Origin: Fictibacillus marinisediminis
GTDB taxonomy: Bacteria > Bacillota > Bacilli > Bacillales > Fictibacillaceae
Assembly: GCF_023149135.1 (NCBI RefSeq)
Contig: NZ_JAIWJX010000002.1
Location: 2,108,001-2,172,000 of the forward strand
DNA: 64,000 bases
Direction: 5' to 3'
The notes under the pieces are model-generated. The model ran no database searches, was not told where the DNA came from, and saw nothing but the letters and a program-made list of their open reading frames with translations. The translations under genes were made by a program, and so were the position numbers. Each line of letters starts with the position of its first letter. The stretch's first letter is position 1. Below are positions 56,950-64,000 of this stretch, one piece after another.

Positions 56950-57111
56950 GAAGGCAGGGAAAAAGGGATTCCTGAGGCGGCTGTTGCGAAGCTCAATCAA
57001 ATGGGTCATAATTTTGGCGCAGCAGGGGATGAAATCGGCAATGTTCAAAGTATTTTTATTGATAATAAAGAGCAATCGGTATACCCCTTATCCATCATCC
57101 GTAGCAGATAA
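56950..57111 (+). pseudogene. 3' remnant of a gamma-glutamyltransferase gene
   Basis: Between stop TAA 56947 and stop TAA 57109 the plus strand reads about 53 codons, including GIPEAAVAKLNQMGHNFG and IGNVQSIFIDN. This is the C-terminal end pattern of gamma-glutamyltransferases (Ggt/YwrD: a KL..MGH block, then GNAQSI-type strand). There is no start codon with a ribosome binding site and nothing of the rest of the enzyme upstream, where the C26 gene begins. It is best read as a deletion remnant followed by the original terminator. Confidence 0.6.
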
Positions 57112-57140
57112 AAGACGCATGATTGATATCATGCGTCTTT
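57111..57140. terminator. Bidirectional intrinsic terminator
   Basis: AAAGACGCATGA and TCATGCGTCTTT form a 12-bp stem around TTGATA, with A and T tracts. It ends the ggt remnant and, on the other strand, the CBS gene. Confidence 0.9.
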
Positions 57141-57153
57141 CTTATCGTCTTGC

Positions 57154-57807
57154 TTATAGAATTGCATTCTCAAACTCTCTTAAATCTTCTATTTCTGCTA
57201 CTTTAAACCCGCTGTGCTCAATCTTATGCATCAGCTGCTCCACTTCATCTTTTGTTACAGAGCGGTTAAGGGTAATAACGATCCGGCGCACGAATTGCTT
57301 CCCCGCATCCTGAGTGAAAACTCCTTCAATATTATATTCATCATTTATAGAAGAAAACAGTTTTTTCAATGATCCTTTCCCTTCTGTAGTGGAGACAGTG
57401 AGCGAATATCCCCCTTTTTTTATGCCATAGGAATCTTCAAGAATATCCATCACCTTTGAATGGGTAACGATTCCTTGAAAAAAGCCATTTTGATCAATAA
57501 CAGCCATGAAAGGAAGTCGCCGGATAGAAAACAAAACTTTAAAATATGGCGTATTCTCATACACATAGCTTTCCTCATCCTGAATCAGCTTGCTCACAGG
57601 TTCAGATGTAGAGCCTGCTTCATCAATGATATAATCGGACGTTGTTTCTTTATAGATCAGCCCCCGAAACTTTTCCTCTTTTTCATCAAGAACGGGAATA
57701 CAGCGGTATCCTGACTGAATGAGCTGTCTTCTGCTCTCGCTGATCGATGTATTCTCTGTGACGTATGTTACTTTCGTTTTTGGTATGTAATTTGATTTAA
57801 TCTTCAT
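57154..57807 (-). CDS. cbpA: CBS- and ACT-domain protein, CbpA-like
   Basis: A 217-residue cytosolic protein with two CBS domains (about 8-60 and 67-130, with SGYRCIPVLDEKEEKFRGLIY and LPFMAVIDQNGFFQGIVTHSK) and a C-terminal ACT-like region (about 138-205). This architecture and length fit CbpA, a c-di-AMP-binding protein first described in Listeria; the shorter DarB/CbpB has CBS domains only. Ligand binding here is inferred. The start is ATG 57807 with AGGGGGT upstream. It is monocistronic, with a terminator shared with the ggt remnant. Confidence 0.75.
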   Translation of the reverse strand: MKIKSNYIPKTKVTYVTENTSISESRRQLIQSGYRCIPVLDEKEEKFRGLIYKETTSDYIIDEAGSTSEPVSKLIQDEESYVYENTPYFKVLFSIRRLPFMAVIDQNGFFQGIVTHSKVMDILEDSYGIKKGGYSLTVSTTEGKGSLKKLFSSINDEYNIEGVFTQDAGKQFVRRIVITLNRSVTKDEVEQLMHKIEHSGFKVAEIEDLREFENAIL

Positions 57808-58061
57808 TTTTGACCCCCTATGAATAGAATGCGTTTATCCTTACTAGTTTCGTCATTATTTGCGCCATACCTTTTTTCAAACGTTTGATATACCGAAAAT
57901 ATTATCAAAAAATTATGATTTTTACAATTTCAGCCATTAGACCCAGGAAAATATTACCTTTATTCACTTTATACGTGTCGAATGATTCGTCCTTTTGTTG
58001 CAAGGAGTCACACTTTGGTATCCAGAAATAGGTAAGGCAGTTAACCAAAGGAGGATATATC

Positions 58062-59570
58062 ATGAGAAAACCAGCAAAAAAAGCCGTTACGATGACAACA
58101 GCTGCCTTGCTTGCAGCAGGTTTGTTTACCGGGTCCGCTGCAGCAGCTGCTCAAGGTAAAGGAACCATCTCTCCGCCGCATGTATTGAAAGGCGGCTACC
58201 AACCCATCCAAAAATACAGTCAGACGCCAAAAGCTCCTTTTCAAAGCCTTTCGAAACAAAACAGCCGCTTAAATGTGATGGGCCCTTCCAAACCTAGTTA
58301 TAAGATGAACGTGTTCTATGACACAGCGAAGCATCAAATTTGCGGGAAGCTTTCTGTAAAGTTTAAAAACAACTTGAAGGAAAACTTAAATGAACTTTAT
58401 TTCAATCTTTGGGGCAATGCCGACATGTTTGCGGAAAATGGAGGCAGCATGGACGTCAGCAATGTAAAAGTGGATGGAAAACGTGCGGTATATAACGTTG
58501 ATGGAACTGCGCTGCATATTCCTTCGGTTAAAATTAAAAAGGATAAGTCAGCCTCTGTCAGCATGAATTTTACGGTAAAGGTTCCAGAGCAGCAGGACCG
58601 CTTCGGCTGGTTCAAAAATACCGTATCATTAGGAAACTGGTTCCCGATTCTTGCTGTATATGACAAGGAAGGCTGGAATGTGGATCCTTACTTTCATGCC
58701 GGTGAGTCCTTTTATTCTTTAACTGGAGACTATGATGTTACGGTGACCACTGACAAAAACCAAGTCATCGCAGCCTCTGGAACAGAGGCAGGGAAACCGC
58801 AAACGAATGGAAACCTTGCTGTACACCGCTACAAAGCCCATGATGTCAGAGATTTTGCCATGGAGATGGATCCTACCTACAAGGTCAAAAAAGGGATGGT
58901 CAACAACGTAAAAATCAATGTTTACTATACAGCTGAACAAGCGGCCTATGCCGATTCAATGCTGCAATCCGGACTGAAGAGCATCGATCTGTTCAGTGAT
59001 CATTTTGGGACCTATCCATGGCCTGAGCTTGATATTGTCGGAATGGAAGGCTGGTTCGGCGGAATGGAATACCCTCAGCTCGTCATGATCAGTATTGCAG
59101 GACAACGCTCTCAAGAATGGGTGAAATCCGTGACTGCGCATGAGATCGGCCATCAATGGTTCTATGGAATTATTGGAGATAACGAATATGATGAGCCTTG
59201 GCTGGATGAATCTTTTGCAACATTTTCCGCGGCTTTATATGATAATGAGTTAAATCAGCTCACCACACCAGCCGTACCAAATAAGAATTACCATCTTTCT
59301 TCTCCAGTCTCAACATTTACAGCGGACGGTGATTCAGGGATTAACGCTTACTACCAAATGATCTATGGCTACGGTTCCCGCACACTTAATGATCTCCGTC
59401 TAAAAGTAGGGGACAAAGCATTCTACTCTGCAATGAAAGCCTACTTTAAAGAGAAGAAGTTTGGCGTGACGACGACAAAAGATTTCGTCACCATCATGGA
59501 AAGAGAAACCGGGAAAGATCTTGGAGAGTTCTTTAAAGATCACCGTGTTTATGTTTCAGATCAAGAATAG
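58062..59570 (+). CDS. Secreted M1 family metallopeptidase
   Basis: A 502-residue exported aminopeptidase-type protein. A signal peptide (about 1-30, Ala-rich, cleavage after AAAA) is followed by a beta-sandwich domain and a thermolysin-like catalytic domain. The zinc site is TAHEIGHQWFYG with the third ligand in WLDESFATFSA 19 residues on, and the M1 exopeptidase motif is present as GGMEYPQLV. A typical ERAP-like C-terminal domain is absent, making it shorter than E. coli PepN. AAAGGAGG precedes ATG 58062. It is monocistronic and ends before a terminator. Confidence 0.92.
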   Translation: MRKPAKKAVTMTTAALLAAGLFTGSAAAAAQGKGTISPPHVLKGGYQPIQKYSQTPKAPFQSLSKQNSRLNVMGPSKPSYKMNVFYDTAKHQICGKLSVKFKNNLKENLNELYFNLWGNADMFAENGGSMDVSNVKVDGKRAVYNVDGTALHIPSVKIKKDKSASVSMNFTVKVPEQQDRFGWFKNTVSLGNWFPILAVYDKEGWNVDPYFHAGESFYSLTGDYDVTVTTDKNQVIAASGTEAGKPQTNGNLAVHRYKAHDVRDFAMEMDPTYKVKKGMVNNVKINVYYTAEQAAYADSMLQSGLKSIDLFSDHFGTYPWPELDIVGMEGWFGGMEYPQLVMISIAGQRSQEWVKSVTAHEIGHQWFYGIIGDNEYDEPWLDESFATFSAALYDNELNQLTTPAVPNKNYHLSSPVSTFTADGDSGINAYYQMIYGYGSRTLNDLRLKVGDKAFYSAMKAYFKEKKFGVTTTKDFVTIMERETGKDLGEFFKDHRVYVSDQE

Positions 59571-59587
59571 AGCAACCTCATTGCAAC

Positions 59588-59616
59588 TAGCCGGCTCGGT
59601 ATTGAGCCGGCTTTTT
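59588..59616 (+). terminator. Intrinsic terminator
   Basis: AGCCGGCTC and GAGCCGGCT form a perfect 9-bp stem with a 6-base loop and a T run. Confidence 0.9.
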
Positions 59617-59699
59617 CATGGTCTTTTACTACATGATCTAAAACAATGAAATTGGCCGTGTTACAATTGGAGAGAGAAGTTAAAGAGGGAGATGATCTT

Positions 59700-61055
59700 G
59701 TGGAAACTAGCAAAATGCTTAAAGAAGAAACGATTAAACATTACGTAAATAAATACCCTTTATTGAGTAAAGTTTCTGACGGGGAAGAAGTGTTTTGGTG
59801 TAATCCGGGATATTCCGATAATCATAGACCGGAAACTGAAACGATCACCTTAGCAGATATTCAGGAAGCTGAAGCGAGGCTTCAACGGTTTGCTCCATAT
59901 CTTTCAGCAGCTTTTCCTGAAACGCAGGAAACAAACGGAATTATTGAATCACCATTGCTTGAAATACCGGATTTTCAAAAAATAATAACAGATAAAGAAG
60001 ATTTGATGCATCCGGGGAAGTGGTTATTAAAATGCGACAGCAACCTTCCTATTTCAGGATCGATCAAAGCTAGAGGCGGCATCTATGAAGTGTTGAAGCA
60101 TGCTGAAGAATTGGCTCTTCAACATCAGTTGATAACGAGGGACGAGAACTATGCAAAGTTTGCGGAAGAACCGTTTACACAGCTCTTTTCCCAATATTCC
60201 ATTGCTGTAGGCTCTACCGGAAATTTAGGGCTGAGCATAGGAATAATGAGTGCGAAATTAGGTTTTAACGTAACCGTCCACATGTCGGGTGATGCACAAG
60301 AATGGAAGAAAATCCTTTTAAGAAGCAAAGGAGTCGAAGTCATCGAATATCATGCGGATTACAGCTTAGCCGTTGAGGAGGGAAGGAAACAGGCCGAACT
60401 CGACAAGAGGTGCTATTTTATTGATGACGAGAATTCGACTACTCTTTTCTTAGGTTACGCTGTAGCTGCCCTGCGATTAAAAAAGCAGCTGCAAGAACAA
60501 GGAATTCCTGTGGACCAAGATCATCCTTTATTTGTCTACCTCCCTTGCGGAGTAGGCGGAGGTCCAGGGGGAGTGGGGTACGGATTAAAAGTTTTGTTTA
60601 AGGAGAATGTCCACTGCTTTTTTGCTGAACCGGTACAATCTCCCTGCATGCTTATAGGGATGTTGACAGGCCTTCATGAAGAGGTATCCGTATTTGACTT
60701 TGGCTTAACCAATGATACAGCAGCTGATGGTTTGGCAGTCGGCCGTCCTTCCGGCTTTGTCGGGAAATTCATCGAACCGTATTTAAGCGGTATTTATACG
60801 ATAACGGACGGAGAACTGTTCAGGCTTCTTCGACATATTTCCGACTCTGAGAAGCAATCTCTCGAGCCCTCCGCCTTAGCCGGTGCAGCTGGACCTACCA
60901 GACTTTTAAAGACCAGTGAAGGCACAGGTTATCTCAAGAAACATCACCTGGCGGAAAAAATGGAAAAAGCAACTCATATCATATGGGCAACTGGCGGCAG
61001 CATGGTGCCTGATGAAGTAATGTCAAACTACTATCAAATGGGAAGCAGAAGTTAG
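59700..61055 (+). CDS. dsdA: D-serine ammonia-lyase
   Basis: A roughly 451-residue fold-type II PLP enzyme that deaminates D-serine to pyruvate and ammonia. The PLP lysine is K123 in [12 protein letters not shown], the phosphate-binding glycine loop is [14 protein letters not shown], and [15 protein letters not shown] is DsdA-specific. The start is taken as GTG 59700 (GAGGGA about 10 bases upstream), giving the usual length; the frame is open from ATG 59646. The product protects against D-serine toxicity or uses it as a nutrient. No dsdX/dsdC genes are next to it. Confidence 0.92.
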   Translation: METSKMLKEETIKHYVNKYPLLSKVSDGEEVFWCNPGYSDNHRPETETITLADIQEAEARLQRFAPYLSAAFPETQETNGIIESPLLEIPDFQKIITDKEDLMHPGKWLLKCDSNLPISGSIKARGGIYEVLKHAEELALQHQLITRDENYAKFAEEPFTQLFSQYSIAVGSTGNLGLSIGIMSAKLGFNVTVHMSGDAQEWKKILLRSKGVEVIEYHADYSLAVEEGRKQAELDKRCYFIDDENSTTLFLGYAVAALRLKKQLQEQGIPVDQDHPLFVYLPCGVGGGPGGVGYGLKVLFKENVHCFFAEPVQSPCMLIGMLTGLHEEVSVFDFGLTNDTAADGLAVGRPSGFVGKFIEPYLSGIYTITDGELFRLLRHISDSEKQSLEPSALAGAAGPTRLLKTSEGTGYLKKHHLAEKMEKATHIIWATGGSMVPDEVMSNYYQMGSRS

Positions 61056-61208
61056 GTTCATAAAAGACAGGGAGTAAATTTTAGACAGACAGGGAAGAAA
61101 CGGGATAAAACAACTCCTCTTTTTGAAAGAGTTTGTTCTTTGCTTGCCTATCTCAGTTTCCTGATTTTTTCAATCATTGCCCGAGGTATATTTTCAAAAA
61201 CAACAAAC

Positions 61209-61236
61209 AAGCCAGCCCGCTAAGAGGCTGGCTTTT
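61209..61236 (+). terminator. Intrinsic terminator
   Basis: AAGCCAGCC and GGCTGGCTT pair around CGCTAAGA, followed by TTCC. It separates dsdA from the sensor cluster, though it lies 150 bases after dsdA. Confidence 0.75.
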
Positions 61237-61324
61237 CCTTTATCTTCCGGAAATCGGTCTATTCAATCTTTTTACAATCCATTATGATAAACATAAAAAC
61301 GCTTACAAAAGGGGTTCTTTGGGA

Positions 61325-62299
61325 TTGAAAAAAATAGGTCTTTCCATATTTACAGCCATCTTCTTTTTAAACGCGGGTTATATGCTGTTTTTCGGAAGGG
61401 AAACGTTTCAGGTAAAGCCCTCAGCTGCACAAACATCGAAATATCTTTATCATTTTGTCCTGATCTCAGAGGAAATAGATAATGAATATTGGCGGCTTGT
61501 AGAAAAAGGAGCAAAAGCAGAAGCGGATAAACGTCATATTCATTTGGACTATATCGGACCCAAGCAGGCAAACAACGAAGAACAGCTTACCTTAATCGAT
61601 AAAGCCATAGCAGGCAAGGTCGATGGGATAATGACCCAGGGACTATCCAGTGAAAAGTTTAACTACCTCGTCAATAAATCTGTACAAAAAGGAATCCCAC
61701 TCATAACCGTTGACACCGATGCTCCGGGCAGTGAACGCCAGGTCTATGTAGGTTCTGACAATTACAGGGCCGGCCAGCTTGCAGGAGAAGAATTGGTGAA
61801 GAATACACAAGGTAAACAAAATGTAGGAATTGTTACTGGACGGCTTGATGCGTCCAATCAGCAGCTGCGGGTAAAAGGATTTGAAGACGTTCTTGCTAAA
61901 CATAAAAGAATCCAGGTCACCGGCATTCAAGAATCGAACATCACAAAAAGTGGTGCACTGCAAGCTACCTATGAATTACTCAAGAACGATGCGGATATTA
62001 CTGCTTTTTTTGGTACGAGTGCTTTGGACGGCATTGGAATCAGCCAGGTCACTTCACAATATCAAAGCAAGAGAAAACCTTACATTATTTCTTTTGATAC
62101 CTTGCCCGAAACCATGGCGCTTATCAGGAATGAACAAATTAATGCAACAGTCGGCCAGTATCCCTATCAGATGGGAGAAAAGGCTGTCCGAACTCTTCTG
62201 TCGCTGAAAATAGGAAAGCTTCCGCCACCGCTTCAATATACAAAAACGGATATCATCAAAAAAACGAAACCAACTTTGTTGTGGAGGGCCTCAAGATGA
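61325..62299 (+). CDS. Membrane-anchored sugar-binding-type protein
   Basis: A roughly 324-residue periplasmic-binding-protein type I (RbsB/LacI-like) domain held by an N-terminal helix (about 4-24) with no lipobox Cys. Family segments are FVLISEEIDNEYWRLVEKGAK, PLITVDTDAPGSERQVYVGSDNYRAG, VGIVTGRLDASNQQLRVKGF and TVGQYPYQMGEKAV. The start is probably TTG 61325 (AAAAGGGG upstream). The gene overlaps the kinase gene by 4 bases. With a LytS/YesM kinase and YesN regulator it fits a sugar-sensing three-component system in which this protein senses and does not transport. The ligand is unknown. Confidence 0.85.
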   Translation: MKKIGLSIFTAIFFLNAGYMLFFGRETFQVKPSAAQTSKYLYHFVLISEEIDNEYWRLVEKGAKAEADKRHIHLDYIGPKQANNEEQLTLIDKAIAGKVDGIMTQGLSSEKFNYLVNKSVQKGIPLITVDTDAPGSERQVYVGSDNYRAGQLAGEELVKNTQGKQNVGIVTGRLDASNQQLRVKGFEDVLAKHKRIQVTGIQESNITKSGALQATYELLKNDADITAFFGTSALDGIGISQVTSQYQSKRKPYIISFDTLPETMALIRNEQINATVGQYPYQMGEKAVRTLLSLKIGKLPPPLQYTKTDIIKKTKPTLLWRASR

Positions 62300-63729
62300 A
62301 AACAATCCGCAGCAAGCTGTTACTCTATTTTTTTGTGTTTGTCATTCTTTTTAACGTAGTTTCCATCTCCATTTTTTTCAGCAGCCGTTCCTTTTTGTTA
62401 GAGTATGATTCTCGATTTAAGCAATTTTTGCTCCTCAACGAGATCTCACAGACTTCTGACCAGCTGTACGATAAAGCAAATCAGTATGTGGTTGAACGAA
62501 ACAAAAAAGTGATTACTGAGTTTCATAGAGTACGGTATCAACTAAACGAAAAGACAGGATTGCTTCAACAGGATCAGAAGGGGTTTGACAATATTCAGCT
62601 GAAAACTTATATCCATATGGTCCAAACCTTAATACAAGAATGCGAGTTATCGATCGGATTTGCCATTCAGGATGATATCGATCAGTACTCATTGCATTTA
62701 AAGGAAGCGCGGAACACGTCTTCATATCTTCAAGACACAACATTGTCACTGATCGATCTTGAACTGACGGATTATCAATCTTTTTATGCACACCTTGAAA
62801 AGAGAAATGAATCATTCAAGTGGTTTACTTTGTTTTTATTTAATACGACCGTGCTTCTTGCCATCTTTTTTGCCCTTTGGTTCTCCAGAGGAATCAACAA
62901 ACCAGTCCAAATTTTATCGAAAGCTGCATCAGAAGTATCTGCCGGAAAGCTTGATGGGAAGCCCGTACTGATCCAGTCCAACGATGAGCTGAAACTGCTC
63001 GGTGAAACCTTCAATCTGATGCGCAAAAACATACGTCAGTACATCTCTGAGATTGAAGAAAAGTCCGAGCTCGATTCCCTGCTTAAAGAACTGGAGCTGA
63101 AACACCTTCAGAATCAAATCAATCCTCATTTTTTATTTAACACATTGAATACCATCTCAAGGATGGCTTATTTTGAGCAGGCAGAGGAGACGTCAAAACT
63201 CATTCATTCTGTTTCCACGCTCCTTCGATACAGCCTGAATGATATTAATCAATCCGTCCTCTTGCGTGAAGAGGCAAAGGTAGTCATTGAGTATTTTCAT
63301 ATTCAGCAGACGCGGTTTTCCGACCGGATCGCGTTTCACACGAACATTGATGAAGATTGTACGAACATCTTGGTTCCAAGACTGATTCTTCAACCTCTCG
63401 TTGAGAATGCGTTTATTCATGGTGTCGAAAGCATGGAGGAGGGGGGAGAGATCTTCTTGGCCATCTATGCAGAAGGTGAAAAAATCATAGCAGAAGTAAA
63501 AGATAATGGAGCAGGAATGCCTGCCGGTGCATTAAGGAAACAGACAGGATCAGTTCATGTGGGCCATTCAACAGGCATTGGTCTGGAAAATGTCATGAGA
63601 CGGATGGCGCTTTTCTATCAATCTGATCACCTTGTAAAGATCAATTCAAGCCCTGGGAATGGTACATCGGTTAGGCTTATATTTCCCCAAAAGGAGGCGG
63701 CTTCAGTTGAAAGTAATCATAGCGGATGA
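62296..63729 (+). CDS. LytS/YesM-type sensor histidine kinase
   Basis: A roughly 477-residue membrane kinase. Helix 1 is about residues 8-27, an extracytosolic helical domain of about 145 residues follows, then helix 2 (about 180-200) and HAMP (to about 255). The His_kinase (PF06580-type) core has HLQNQINPHFLFNTLNTISRMA with the His of NPHF, RLILQPLVENAFIHG as N box, and VKDNGAGMPAG and GIGLENVMRRM. It phosphorylates the regulator encoded next. ATG 62296 has GGAGGG upstream and overlaps the preceding stop; the stop lies 23 bases inside the regulator gene. Confidence 0.93.
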   Translation: MKTIRSKLLLYFFVFVILFNVVSISIFFSSRSFLLEYDSRFKQFLLLNEISQTSDQLYDKANQYVVERNKKVITEFHRVRYQLNEKTGLLQQDQKGFDNIQLKTYIHMVQTLIQECELSIGFAIQDDIDQYSLHLKEARNTSSYLQDTTLSLIDLELTDYQSFYAHLEKRNESFKWFTLFLFNTTVLLAIFFALWFSRGINKPVQILSKAASEVSAGKLDGKPVLIQSNDELKLLGETFNLMRKNIRQYISEIEEKSELDSLLKELELKHLQNQINPHFLFNTLNTISRMAYFEQAEETSKLIHSVSTLLRYSLNDINQSVLLREEAKVVIEYFHIQQTRFSDRIAFHTNIDEDCTNILVPRLILQPLVENAFIHGVESMEEGGEIFLAIYAEGEKIIAEVKDNGAGMPAGALRKQTGSVHVGHSTGIGLENVMRRMALFYQSDHLVKINSSPGNGTSVRLIFPQKEAASVESNHSG

Positions 63730-64000
63730 TGAAAGCCTGGAACGGAAAGCATTACGAAGAATAATCGAAGATCACTTTCCGTATATGACCATTGCAGGGG
63801 AAGCTTCCAATGGTAGATTAGCCATTGAAATGGCCAGAAAATACAAACCTGATTTTATGCTGATGGATATTAAAATGCCCGGTTTAAATGGAATTGAAGC
63901 CATTCAAGTCATCAAAAAACAGAACCCCGCCATGCAATTTATCATGGTAACTGCCTATGAATCTTTTCAATATGCAAAAGAAGCGATGAAGGAGGGGATA
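63707..64000 (+). CDS. YesN-type response regulator, cut by window end
   Basis: The first 98 residues of a response regulator are present: VIIADDESLERKAL (acidic pocket), MLMDIKMPGLNGIEAI with the phospho-Asp, and VTAYESFQYAKEAM. The phrase YESFQYAKEAM-type end of the receiver, plus the kinase class, indicates a YesN/AraC-type regulator whose helix-turn-helix would lie beyond the window. The start is TTG 63707 after AAGGAGG, within the end of the kinase gene. It should regulate sugar-transport genes downstream, which are not visible. Confidence 0.88.
   Translation, partial: MKVIIADDESLERKALRRIIEDHFPYMTIAGEASNGRLAIEMARKYKPDFMLMDIKMPGLNGIEAIQVIKKQNPAMQFIMVTAYESFQYAKEAMKEGI

Noticed and set aside
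56918..57313. A 131-codon plus-strand frame across the ggt remnant and cbpA
   Set aside because: It is in a different frame from the ggt-like codons and crosses a terminator into the antisense of the CBS gene.
61056..61324. Imperfect hairpin AACTCCTC/GAAAGAGTT near 61110-61135 as a riboswitch or second terminator
   Set aside because: The pairing is short and imperfect and no T run follows; the clear terminator is at 61209-61236.

Overview
This window is chromosomal DNA from a low-to-mid G+C Gram-positive, endospore-forming-type member of the Bacillaceae. The evidence is the gene content (FabL, sporulenol/squalene-type cyclase, YojN/YojO, OdhAB, KipI/KipA, DctSR, YppC/YppG), AGGAGG-type ribosome binding sites with many TTG/GTG starts, an S-box and a T-box leader, and intrinsic terminators after most transcription units. 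Several genes follow the B. subtilis yoj-odh-yoc neighbourhood (YojI, YojN, YojO, YojE/RarD, OdhAB, a YocH-like cell-wall enzyme, RecQ), with extra blocks inserted. A Fictibacillus-like genome is my guess, at low confidence. I see no prophage, IS element, CRISPR array, tRNA or rRNA.

Layout. 0.1-6.7 kb: small exported or membrane proteins, an MFS exporter, an Lrp-type regulator divergent from an MBL-fold hydrolase, D-alanine aminotransferase, a DUF502 membrane protein, YppC-like and proline-rich YppG-like proteins. 6.7-9.5 kb: the ykaA-pit phosphate transport operon, a candidate small RNA gene (minus strand, about 8563-8683), and an SGNH hydrolase. 9.5-16 kb: a squalene/sporulenol-type cyclase, a fructosamine-kinase-like protein, a DUF2238 membrane protein, ProI, a cysteine dioxygenase, a LysM/SleB-type hydrolase and a universal stress protein. 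16-25 kb: an S-box-controlled metX, a 14-helix drug exporter with an operator-like palindrome in its promoter, FabL, a NorQ/NorD-like pair whose NorD half is frameshifted, and a MATE exporter.

25-31 kb is an aromatic amino acid block. DAHP synthase/chorismate mutase lies on the minus strand. Divergent to it, a T-box leader (apparently reading UAC, Tyr) precedes aroC-aroB-tyrA-aroA, so chorismate and tyrosine synthesis is probably controlled by charging of tRNA-Tyr. 31-38 kb: an ABC-F ATPase, a decayed small membrane-protein gene, the 5-oxoprolinase genes pxpB-pxpC-pxpA with their Nramp-like partner, a thioredoxin-like protein and RarD. 38-45 kb: odhA-odhB behind a long leader with a cre-like site, DUF2584, and a solitary MurE-like ligase lacking the DNPR motif.

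45-50 kb holds a C4-dicarboxylate sensing and uptake locus: dctB divergent from dctS-dctR-dctP, with two perfect cre sequences as the arms of one inverted repeat ahead of dctP. 50-59.6 kb: DUF6501, a GmhB-like phosphatase, RecQ, an NlpC/P60 enzyme behind a perfect WalR box, a Rieske-type oxidoreductase, a C26 glutamine-amidotransferase-like hydrolase, a 3' remnant of a gamma-glutamyltransferase gene, a CbpA-like protein with CBS domains, and an M1 metallopeptidase. 59.6-64 kb: D-serine ammonia-lyase, then a membrane-anchored sugar-binding-type protein, a LytS/YesM-type kinase and a YesN-type regulator cut by the window end. The last three together look like a three-component sugar sensor.
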